Source of the DNA: a virus | IMG/VR virus record: IMGVR_UViG_3300019360_000277 | Coordinates: 1-23,204 of that record | DNA length: 23,204 nucleotides | Reading direction: 5' to 3' (one strand) | In this document: positions 1-5,866 of the stretch, one piece after another | Position numbering within the stretch: the stretch's first letter is position 1 | Layout: each line of letters starts with the position of its first letter | Notes under the pieces: model-generated | Told to the model about the DNA's origin: nothing | Databases searched by the model: none | The model's input: only the letters and a program-made list of their open reading frames with translations | Position numbers and translations under genes: made by a program

Positions 1-84
1 CAGACGGAAATGAGCGAAGAGCGCCGGCGCGAGTTGCTCGGCAAGACGCCCGCAGGCAAGGCCGCGCTTAAGGCCGTCAAATAA
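1..84 (+). CDS. C-terminal end of a probable prohead protease/scaffold (partial)
   Basis: The first 27 codons of the window are open in frame 1 and end at a TAA at 82-84. The visible residues are charged and helical, and finish with a short basic tail containing the string ELLGKTPAGKAAL. C-termini of this style (an arginine/glutamate-rich helix followed by a 'LL..TP.G.A.L' ending) occur on prohead protease/scaffold proteins encoded immediately upstream of lambda-type decoration and capsid genes, and the position fits. Only the tail of the protein is visible, so the assignment rests on gene order and this ending. The start and catalytic domain lie outside the window. Confidence 0.5.
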   Translation, partial: QTEMSEERRRELLGKTPAGKAALKAVK

Positions 85-132
85 TCGCCGCACCGCGGCC
101 ACAACTGAAACGCGAAAGGAGCGTGACTCGCA

Positions 133-558
133 ATGCCTTTAATTCACACATTCACCGGCTTAAAGCTTGAGCCGTTTATGAACCCGGACCTGGCGAGGAC
201 GATAACCGTCAAGCTCGCCCCGTCGCTGACGCTCGCCGCCGGCACGGTGCTTGGGCGCGTCGCCGCGACCAACCTCTGGGTGGCCTATGCGACCGCCGCG
301 GTCGACGGATCAGGCGTCGCGCGCGCAATTCTGCAGTACTCCGCCGCGACCGACGCCGCCGGTAAGCATTTCTTCGGCGCCTCGGCCGTGAGCGAGCACG
401 GTCAGTTTGAGCTCAGCGTTCCGGCCTATGGCCGGGGCGATTTTCTGGTCGCCGACCTGACCGGATTTGACGCCGACGCCCTGGCGGACCTGCAGGCCCG
501 GCTGATCTACGGCGATGACCTGGCTGACACGGCGAACGCCGTAATCCACATCGGCTAG
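133..558 (+). CDS. Head decoration protein (lambda gpD-like)
   Basis: This 141-residue protein has the layout of the phage head decoration family: a short N-terminal segment, then a segment built round 'AAGTVLGRVAAT', then a segment in which a small-molecule-like 'AVDGSGVARAILQYSAATDA' stretch leads to a beta-rich C-terminus. Proteins of this family trimerise on the expanded capsid and stabilise it. Its place directly before the major capsid gene matches the lambda D-E order. The ATG is preceded by GAAAGGAG at 114-121. Nothing looks broken. Somewhat longer than lambda gpD (about 110 residues), which is normal for environmental relatives. Confidence 0.82.
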   Translation: MPLIHTFTGLKLEPFMNPDLARTITVKLAPSLTLAAGTVLGRVAATNLWVAYATAAVDGSGVARAILQYSAATDAAGKHFFGASAVSEHGQFELSVPAYGRGDFLVADLTGFDADALADLQARLIYGDDLADTANAVIHIG

Positions 559-611
559 CGCGGCGCGGCGCGACCGATTCCACTTGACCTTTTAAAGAGG
601 AGAGAAGAGAG

Positions 612-1643
612 ATGGCGACTTTTATTTACGCGACGAGCGCTGAGTTGCGGCAGATCGAGCAGGACAAGCTGCCGAACCTGATCGCGCAGCGGCCGATCTT
701 CGAGATCATGCCGATCGAGAGCGTCGACGCTCACATTCTGATGTGGGAACAGGAGGACAATTATGTCGGCCTGCAGCAGATTCGCGGTCTCAATGGGCAG
801 CCACCGCGAGTGAAGAAGACCGGCGCGAAGCGTTACATGATGCAGCCAGGCGTTTACGGCGAGTACACAACGATCGACGAGCTCGAATTGACCGAGCGCC
901 GGCAGTGGGGGACGTTCGGCCAGCCAGTCTCAATTGATGACCTGGTCATGCGCGAGCAGGACCGCCTTCTGGGCCGCCGGCTCGACCGCGCCGAGTTCAT
1001 CGGCTGGACCTTACTTACAACTGGGACGTTTTCCATCAGCGGTCCCGATGGCCAGGTGCTGCACACTGACAGCTTCACTCTTCAGACCGCTTCGGCGGCC
1101 GTGCCGTGGGCGACCTTCGCGACCGCGACGCCACTCAAGGACTTTCGGGCCGTGCAATTGCTCAGCCGCGGTCATTCGGTGAATTTCGGGGCCGCCGCCA
1201 AGGCCTATATGAACCGGGTCACGTTCAATAACCTGGTCTCGAATACGAACACGAATGATCTGGCCGGCCGCCGGACGAGCGGCCTGCAGAGCGTCCTTAA
1301 CCTGAGCGAGATCAACTCGGTGATGGCCGGCGAGGACCTGCCGCAGATAGTGATCTTCGACGGCGGCTATCTCGACGAGGCGGGAGCCTTTCAGCCATTC
1401 ATCGCCAACTCGAAAGTAATCATCGTCGGCGCCCGGACCGATGGCGGCCGTATCGCCGAATACCGAATGACCCGGAACGCGAACAATCTCAACCTGGAGC
1501 CCGGCCCTTACATGGAAGTGATCGATCGAGGGGCTCCCGGCCCGGGCCAGCAGATTCCGCGCACGATCGAAGTTCACGACGGCCACAACGGCGGCCCGGT
1601 GATCTACTTCCCGAGCGCGATCGTGATCCTGACGGTTTCATAA
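612..1643 (+). CDS. Major capsid protein (lambda gpE family)
   Basis: At 343 residues the protein matches the size of lambda gpE (341). Family-typical segments are visible: an N-terminal 'PNLIAQRPIFEIMPIES' region, 'GAKRYMMQPGVYGEYTTIDELEL' around residues 70-95 (the gpE-type 'R....P......L...E' segment), a conserved 'DRAEFIGWTLLTTGTF' helix, and a C-terminal beta segment ending 'GGPVIYFPSAIVILTVS'. It should adopt the HK97 fold and form the icosahedral shell. A purine-rich ribosome binding site (AAAGAGGAGAG) precedes the ATG. It is followed at once by a strong intrinsic terminator, as expected for a gene that needs high, independently tuned expression. Confidence 0.9.
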   Translation: MATFIYATSAELRQIEQDKLPNLIAQRPIFEIMPIESVDAHILMWEQEDNYVGLQQIRGLNGQPPRVKKTGAKRYMMQPGVYGEYTTIDELELTERRQWGTFGQPVSIDDLVMREQDRLLGRRLDRAEFIGWTLLTTGTFSISGPDGQVLHTDSFTLQTASAAVPWATFATATPLKDFRAVQLLSRGHSVNFGAAAKAYMNRVTFNNLVSNTNTNDLAGRRTSGLQSVLNLSEINSVMAGEDLPQIVIFDGGYLDEAGAFQPFIANSKVIIVGARTDGGRIAEYRMTRNANNLNLEPGPYMEVIDRGAPGPGQQIPRTIEVHDGHNGGPVIYFPSAIVILTVS

Positions 1644-1694
1644 CGAGCTTGTAGTGAGGTGAGGTTGAGTTTGCATAGTGCGAACTCCTGACTA

Positions 1695-1723
1695 CCGGCC
1701 TCGGAAACGGGGCCGGGTTTTTT
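1695..1723 (+). terminator. Intrinsic terminator after the capsid gene
   Basis: Bases 1695-1703 pair with 1708-1716 to give a 9-bp stem (one T-G wobble) closed by a GAAA tetraloop, followed by G and six T (1718-1723). This is a near-ideal rho-independent terminator. It sits only 11 bp before the next start codon at 1734, so the downstream tail genes must be expressed by read-through or antitermination, or this hairpin sets a step-down in expression after the capsid gene. Confidence 0.88.
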
Positions 1724-1733
1724 GAAAGGCAAT

Positions 1734-1961
1734 ATGGCAGACGAGAAGAATCCGAAATCGACGCCCAAGCCTTCTGAGGTGTCTGGCAAGTCCTATACGG
1801 TGCTCTTCAGCGGGATCTCCGACAAGACCGGCAACCTGCGGCGCCAAGGCGAAACAGTGACCGAAGACGAACTGGCGGATCCGGAGTTTCAGTTGAGGAT
1901 CGGCGCGATCGCCGAGGTTCCCAGCGCGAAAGATGAACCGCCGAAAGGTGAACCGAAGTAA
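1734..1961 (+). CDS. Small head-region accessory protein
   Basis: A 75-residue protein with a lysine/proline-rich N-terminus (about residues 1-18), a compact central segment 'SYTVLFSGISDKTGNLRRQG' followed by an acidic stretch, and a charged C-terminal tail. I chose the ATG at 1734 (GAAAGG at 1724-1729) over the in-frame TTG at 1722, which lies in the terminator's T tract. The stop codon overlaps the next start (TAATG), implying translational coupling. The position between capsid and connector genes recalls lambda FI, but no homology is visible. It resembles the protein at 3997-4221 in length and in a 'Y.V...G......RQGE' pattern. Function unknown. Confidence 0.7.
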   Translation: MADEKNPKSTPKPSEVSGKSYTVLFSGISDKTGNLRRQGETVTEDELADPEFQLRIGAIAEVPSAKDEPPKGEPK

Positions 1962-2596
1962 TGCCGACCGTCGCCCAGATCGAAAACGCCGACGCCCTGA
2001 CCGCCAGCCAGGCCTTGCGCCTAATCTCGCGAATCCGCGCGTCCGACCGATACCGCGATAACCGCGCGGCTTATCCCGATCTGGACACGACCATCAAGGC
2101 CAAGGTGAATCGCCGAAAGACGGTCACGGGCGCCACCAACGCCAGTCCGATCGTGATTACGTCGAACGGCTACGGCTTTGCCGACGGCGACCTGGTCACA
2201 GTGCAAAACGTCGGCGGCAATACGGCAGCGAACGGCGTTTGGGTCGCCGGCAACCTGACGGCGAACACGTTCGAATTGAAAGGCTCGACAGGCAACGGCG
2301 CGTACACGTCGGGCGGGGAAGTGGTCGACATGCAATCGCAGCACTTGGCGGCAATATCCGACGCGCTCGACGAACTCGGTGACGGAACGGTCGCAGTTAA
2401 AGGTGGGCGCGACGGCGCAGATTTCTCGCAGGCTCGAGACAGGGAAGACCTGATGGCCGAGGCGCTCGATCTGCTCTATTCGGTCGAAGACGCCGGCGCA
2501 ATTGTCGCCGTCGGGCAGCGGGATTATGCGGATCGAGTTTGCTCAGGTTGCGGTTGCTCGATCTGCGCGTGTAGGAACGCGAAGGTTTATTGCTGA
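1961..2596 (+). CDS. Head-tail connector-region protein with inserted FCCH-like module
   Basis: The 211-residue protein has a helical N-terminal part (1-50), a beta-rich module at residues 55-122, and a second helical part (125-180) with 'GGRDGADFSQARDREDLMAEALDLLY'. The position after the capsid gene suggests a head-completion or connector role. The central module has the 'VTGATNASPIVIT...GNTAANG.W...TF.L.GSTGNGAYTSGG' pattern of phage proteins annotated as ubiquitin-activating E1 FCCH-like; in phage this is a structural add-on, not evidence of ubiquitin chemistry. The helical halves look like one protein split by the module. The last 18 residues carry all six cysteines of the protein (194, 197, 199, 202, 204, 211), which is odd for a virion connector. 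Confidence 0.65.
   Translation: MPTVAQIENADALTASQALRLISRIRASDRYRDNRAAYPDLDTTIKAKVNRRKTVTGATNASPIVITSNGYGFADGDLVTVQNVGGNTAANGVWVAGNLTANTFELKGSTGNGAYTSGGEVVDMQSQHLAAISDALDELGDGTVAVKGGRDGADFSQARDREDLMAEALDLLYSVEDAGAIVAVGQRDYADRVCSGCGCSICACRNAKVYC
2123..2326 (+). repeat. FCCH-like module, copy A
   Basis: Encodes residues 55-122 of the connector-region protein. Aligned by hand against copy B at 12122-12325, about 44 of 68 residues are identical, with exact blocks VTGATNASPIVIT, VGGNTAANG and GSTGNGAYTSGG. Codon choices differ throughout, so the copies are old or separately acquired rather than a recent duplication. Confidence 0.85.
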
Positions 2597-2597
2597 T

Positions 2598-2957
2598 ATG
2601 GGACTTCTGACCAGGCCACATACGCAAGTTTTAAAGGCGCTCAATCGCGTGAAGCATAGGCTTCAGGGCGATCCGACCGAAATCACCCTGCTTGCCTACA
2701 ACGCGACGAATGGCCAGCTCGAACCGTTCGCTACGATCCCCGACACGGTCGTGAAGGGCGAGACTCCAATCGGCATGGGCATCTGGGTTGAGGAATTCCG
2801 ACTTGCCGAGACTGATTTGACGCTGGAGGACGCCGAGCGTCTTGGGGCTGTGGACTACGGCGGCAGGCGCTATTCAATTGGCAAGCGCGTTCCCCCAAAT
2901 GGTCTGCAACGATATTGGTCGTTGCAGGTCAAGCCGGTCGAGCCGGCGACGGTGTAG
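2598..2957 (+). CDS. Probable head-tail joining protein
   Basis: A 119-residue protein starting MGLLTRPHTQVLKALNRV, then a beta-rich body ('GWVEEFRLAETDLTLED'-type alternating segments) and a basic C-terminus ('YGGRRYSIGKRVPPNG') that reads like the positional-information segment of phage head closure/joining proteins. I chose the ATG at 2598, one base after the preceding stop, rather than an upstream in-frame GTG/ATG that would overlap the previous gene for about 95 bp; a GAAGG lies about 13 bp upstream and coupling is likely. Length is close to lambda FII (117), and gene order fits. There is no decisive motif. Confidence 0.6.
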   Translation: MGLLTRPHTQVLKALNRVKHRLQGDPTEITLLAYNATNGQLEPFATIPDTVVKGETPIGMGIWVEEFRLAETDLTLEDAERLGAVDYGGRRYSIGKRVPPNGLQRYWSLQVKPVEPATV

Positions 2958-2962
2958 CAGCA

Positions 2963-3427
2963 ATGATCGAGGTGCGCATTACTCCAAGCCCTGACCTCGT
3001 GGCGTTGCCTGACAGACTGATTGACGCCCTGACCGGCGCTCAATCAGACGGCGGCGACCTGCTCGTTGACCGTTCGAGGGATGCGCTACGAACGGTAGGC
3101 GCGTTTGCCACGGGTGAGACGGCTCGAGGCGTGATGGTCCGTGACTCTGATCTGGAACGCACTGAGGTCTTTGCTCCGCCGCCGGCTCAATTGATCGAGG
3201 AAGGCCGTCCCGCCGGCAAAGTGCCGCAGTGGTCGGTCTTCGAACCGATACTGCAACGTTGGGCTGCAGCGAAAGGCCTGCAGGTGGACAACCTGTTTCC
3301 GATCGCTCTCAAGATTCGTCGCGAAGGATACCCCGCGCGCTTTCCTTTTAAGCGCGCGTTGGACGATTCGAAGCCTGATGTTCTCGACATATTCGACCGG
3401 GCAATTACCGGCGTAATCGGTCAATAG
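2963..3427 (+). CDS. HK97 gp10-like / tail completion protein (lambda Z analogue)
   Basis: This 154-residue protein has the C-terminal signature of the HK97 gp10 and minor tail Z group: 'EEGRPAGKVPQWSVFEPILQRW' (a conserved tryptophan-containing helix after a glycine/proline turn), then 'IALKIRREGYPARFPFKRAL', where an arginine-rich helix is followed by a G..aR.PF..al motif. Proteins of this type join or complete the tail before it attaches to the head. The ATG at 2963 lies five bases after the previous stop, with no good independent Shine-Dalgarno, so it is probably translated by coupling. Confidence 0.75.
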   Translation: MIEVRITPSPDLVALPDRLIDALTGAQSDGGDLLVDRSRDALRTVGAFATGETARGVMVRDSDLERTEVFAPPPAQLIEEGRPAGKVPQWSVFEPILQRWAAAKGLQVDNLFPIALKIRREGYPARFPFKRALDDSKPDVLDIFDRAITGVIGQ

Positions 3428-3441
3428 TTGGCGCAAATAAT

Positions 3442-3963
3442 ATGGCAACGCCTATCACTCACGACCAGGTTCTTGATGCGATTGTCGCGGAGCTGGCCGC
3501 GCTCGATCCGAAGGGGCTGATTATTTCTCAGCCCATCCTCGGGATCGAAGACGGCGATTCGCCGGATTTATATCGCTCCGACAAGGACGAGAAGCGAGTT
3601 CACGCCTGGGTCGTCTATCAAACCAAGGCGCTCGTGAAACGAGTGGGCGACGTCGATTACACGCTCGCGGGATCCGTGCGAATACGGCGGGCTGATAGGA
3701 CCTGGGCGTTTTTGATGAAACTCTATTACCAGATGCAGACCGGCTCGGCGGCCAGTAATTCGCAGCGGCAATTGATGACCATCATCAACACGGTCCAGAA
3801 CGGCTTTTTCAAGAAACCGAAATTGGGGATTCAAAACGAGAATCTCCGGCAACACAACGACGTGCAGTTTGAGGCAATCAGGCCCATCCCGGCCGGCGAT
3901 CTCAAACTGCATCTGGCGACGGGGCGATTGGATGTCATCGTTTGGGAATCCATCGCCCCGTAA
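3442..3963 (+). CDS. Probable tail terminator protein
   Basis: A 173-residue alpha/beta protein: an N-terminal helix ('THDQVLDAIVAELAAL'), strand-rich middle ('RVHAWVVYQTKALVKRVGDVDYTLAGSVRIRRADRTW'), a helix around residues 110-125 and a final strand 'RLDVIVWES'. This order of elements and its place between a gp10-like gene and the tail tube gene fit the tail terminator (lambda U) group, whose members cap the tail tube. No signature residue settles it. The start has no clear Shine-Dalgarno. Confidence 0.58.
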   Translation: MATPITHDQVLDAIVAELAALDPKGLIISQPILGIEDGDSPDLYRSDKDEKRVHAWVVYQTKALVKRVGDVDYTLAGSVRIRRADRTWAFLMKLYYQMQTGSAASNSQRQLMTIINTVQNGFFKKPKLGIQNENLRQHNDVQFEAIRPIPAGDLKLHLATGRLDVIVWESIAP

Positions 3964-3996
3964 CTCTCGACTTACCCTTGAAAGGAGGGCGACACG

Positions 3997-4221
3997 ATGG
4001 GGGCAGAAACGCGTGAATACGTGGTGATAACAGCGGGCGCTGTGACCGCTGGGGAGAAGGTTTTCCGTCAGGGCGAGGTGGCCAACGCCAGAGAGTTCGG
4101 CGAAGACATGGACTACCTCTTCGAGACGAATTCAGTTCGTTGGGCTGATGAATCCGAGGTCAGGAAGTTTTTGGCCCGTAAAAAAGCCGAAGAGAAAACT
4201 ACAGCCAACCTGACGAAATAG
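3997..4221 (+). CDS. Small tail-region accessory protein
   Basis: A 74-residue protein beginning MGAETREYVVITAGAV with a middle 'KVFRQGEVANAREFGEDM' and a lysine/glutamate-rich C-terminal helix. It has an excellent ribosome binding site (GAAAGGAGGG) before the ATG, so it is really expressed. It looks like a sequel of the 75-residue protein at 1734-1961: same size, an N-terminal 'Y.V...G' strand, a shared RQGE, then acidic spacing and charged tail. One such gene follows the capsid gene, the other precedes the tail tube gene. Function unknown. Confidence 0.7.
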   Translation: MGAETREYVVITAGAVTAGEKVFRQGEVANAREFGEDMDYLFETNSVRWADESEVRKFLARKKAEEKTTANLTK

Positions 4222-4279
4222 GCCGAGCGCAATCGGTCTTGAACCAAACAAGCAGCAGCTATAAGGCAAGGGAGGAAAT

Positions 4280-5026
4280 ATGTTTTTTAGCGGTCAAGGA
4301 CCTGTATTCGTTGCGCCGGTCAACGGCAGCGGCGTAATCGGCGCTCTCTTCGACATCGGCAACCTGGAGAGCTTTCAAATCGGCTTCGAGCCGAACGTGA
4401 TCACCGACAAAGAAAGTAAGTCGGGCAATCGGTTGGTCGCGGCGCGCATTGAGACCGAGCTGACGGCCAACATGGAGATCGTGCTCAAGGAGCCGAACCT
4501 GAAGAATCTGGAGGCGATGTTTCGATCCGCAAAGGTAGCCAACATAGGCGCGTCCGTTGTTGATGAGGTCAACACGCAGGCCGGCTTGGCCGTAGGCGAT
4601 TACATCATCACGAAGTTTCAAAACATTTCGGCGGTTACCGTCAAAGACAGCGCCGGATCGCCGCTCACGCTGGTTTTGAATACCGATTACGTGATCGAGT
4701 CGCTGAAGTTCGGTCGCATCAGGTTGCTGACTACGCCTGGCGCGCAGCCCTATAAGGTCAGCTACACCCATGCTGCCCGCACGATCGTGCCGCTGTTCAA
4801 TGCCCCCCAGGCCAGCTTCTTTGTTCACATGGAGGGAATAAACACGGTTGATTCGACCAACTTCCTGGCCCAGTTCTACAACATCAGGTTGTCACCTCCG
4901 ACAGACTTCCCGCTGTTAAATGACGAATTTGGCCGCTACACGCTCTCGGGCGAGGTGTTGATCGATCCGACGCGCGAAGGAGATCCGAATTTCGGCAGGT
5001 TCGGAAGGCTGTCGAACCCGATCTAG
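4280..5026 (+). CDS. Major tail tube protein
   Basis: A 248-residue, strand-rich protein that opens 'MFFSGQGPVFVAPVNGSG' and contains 'FEPNVITDKESKSGNRLVAARIETELTANMEIVLKEPNLKNLEAMF', the pattern seen in siphophage tail tube subunits (an N-terminal strand pair, a 'k...SG.R' loop, then an amphipathic strand and an 'L..lf' helix). The C-terminal part carries a second beta domain ('VHMEGINTVDSTNFLAQFYNIRLSPPTDF'), also usual. It stacks in rings round the tape measure. A strong ribosome binding site (GGGAGGAA) precedes the ATG. The position just before the chaperone genes supports the call. Confidence 0.83.
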   Translation: MFFSGQGPVFVAPVNGSGVIGALFDIGNLESFQIGFEPNVITDKESKSGNRLVAARIETELTANMEIVLKEPNLKNLEAMFRSAKVANIGASVVDEVNTQAGLAVGDYIITKFQNISAVTVKDSAGSPLTLVLNTDYVIESLKFGRIRLLTTPGAQPYKVSYTHAARTIVPLFNAPQASFFVHMEGINTVDSTNFLAQFYNIRLSPPTDFPLLNDEFGRYTLSGEVLIDPTREGDPNFGRFGRLSNPI

Positions 5027-5088
5027 TTTCGGCCTCATAAGGCAGTGGTTGCACATGCGTGTGATCGCTTTGTTCTTCGAACACAGGG

Positions 5089-5120
5089 GGCGGATGCCTG
5101 CATGGGAGCAGGCATCCGCC
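5089..5120 (+). terminator. Perfect 13-bp hairpin after the tail tube gene
   Basis: Bases 5089-5101 are the exact reverse complement of 5108-5120 with a six-base loop (ATGGGA). The stem is GC-rich and ends in TTATC instead of a proper T tract, so termination would be inefficient. It may be an attenuator, an mRNA-stabilising 3' end for the abundant tail tube transcript, or a processing site. It lies 24 bp before the chaperone start codon. Confidence 0.7.
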
Positions 5121-5144
5121 TTATCAACACAAGCAGGAGACACA

Positions 5145-5702
5145 ATGCAAGAAAACGAAATCAGTCTGACCGACGTGTTAGGTCAAACGTCCTCGAAGGT
5201 TAAGGCTGGAGAGGTCGAGTTTATTGTTCGCCCTCTCAAGTTGGGTCAGTTCGAAGCCGCGCAGGAAATCATCGCTGAAGTTTTGGCGAGTTCCCGTGTG
5301 CAGAAAGAAGTCCAGGAGCCCGGCTCAGATCGTGTCTACAAGTTCACGGACACGGACCTTATGCAGGGCTTTTTGAGCAGCCGCGGCCAAGTGGAGCGAT
5401 TTTTGTCGCTGTGCGTGGAGATCAAGCAACCTGTTGAATCAGAGCCGCTGGCCTTAGCCGATGTCCCGCTGAATATCGCCGCTCAGCTTTTACGGGAATG
5501 CTTGAGGGTGAACGAGGATTTTTTCGAGCAAGTTTTGGCGCTCATTATCGATGTGGTCGGGAAGATCGGAAAGGCTACGGAGGCCGTCGGCGCCGCGACA
5601 GCAGAAGCAACAAAAGGACTGGATCTGGCGCAGCAAGGCAAGCCGATTGGGGAGAGATTGCCACAGCTCTACTCTGCGCCGGGATCAAGCTCGGAGAACT
5701 AG
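5145..5702 (+). CDS. Tail assembly chaperone (lambda gpG analogue)
   Basis: A 185-residue protein between tail tube and tape measure, the standard place of the chaperone that coats the tape measure during tail assembly. It begins MQENEISLTDVLGQTSSKVKAGEVEFIVRPLKLGQFE, a strand-helix start usual for this group, followed by helical segments ('FLSLCVEIKQPVE', 'FFEQVLALIIDVVGKIG'). I chose the ATG at 5145 with AGGAGA at 5135-5140; an upstream in-frame ATG at 5049 would run through the 13-bp hairpin. The reading frame overlaps a -1 frame, 5615-5866, that encodes the T extension. Position plus overlap make this call fairly safe. Confidence 0.8.
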   Translation: MQENEISLTDVLGQTSSKVKAGEVEFIVRPLKLGQFEAAQEIIAEVLASSRVQKEVQEPGSDRVYKFTDTDLMQGFLSSRGQVERFLSLCVEIKQPVESEPLALADVPLNIAAQLLRECLRVNEDFFEQVLALIIDVVGKIGKATEAVGAATAEATKGLDLAQQGKPIGERLPQLYSAPGSSSEN

Positions 5703-5866
5703 AAAACCTGACTCTGCGCCAGGTCTGGATCTTCTTCGAGGCCGTTGAGCGCCGCGACGCTGCGCAATTCGCGCGAATGATCCAAGCCGTAAATATTGGC
5801 TCGCACGGCAAGAGAGAGTCCGTTCAGAAAACGGTCAAAGCCCTCACCCAACGGAACGATGCCTGA
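5615..5866 (+). CDS. T extension of the tail chaperone, reached by -1 frameshift
   Basis: The -1 frame of the chaperone gene is open to the TGA at 5864-5866 and reads 'DWGEIATALLCAGIKLGELENLTLRQVWIFFEAVERRDAAQFARM', a helix-rich sequence of the T type (W.ei...l...gi...e.e.ltl.qv...feA), ending 'ALTQRNDA'. It lacks its own ribosome binding site. A slip at AAA 5613-5615 onto 5612-5614 would join 157 residues of G to 83 of T (240 in all). Upstream of this point the same frame is an arginine-rich string that looks non-coding, so a slip near 5612 fits better than one at the lambda-like CGGAAAG at 5567-5573. The stop overlaps the tape measure start. Confidence 0.72.
   Translation, partial: RTGSGAARQADWGEIATALLCAGIKLGELENLTLRQVWIFFEAVERRDAAQFARMIQAVNIGSHGKRESVQKTVKALTQRNDA

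Noticed and set aside
1722-1733. TTG start for the 75-residue protein
   Set aside because: It lies in the terminator T tract; the ATG at 1734 has a ribosome binding site.
4222-4246. Small hairpin (CCGA/TCGG) between the 74-residue gene and the tail tube gene
   Set aside because: Only four pairs and no T tract; not distinguishable from chance.
5498-5614. Start of the T frame at its own ATG (5498)
   Set aside because: The stretch before 5612 is arginine-rich like a shadow, with no ribosome binding site; a frameshift from G explains the frame better.
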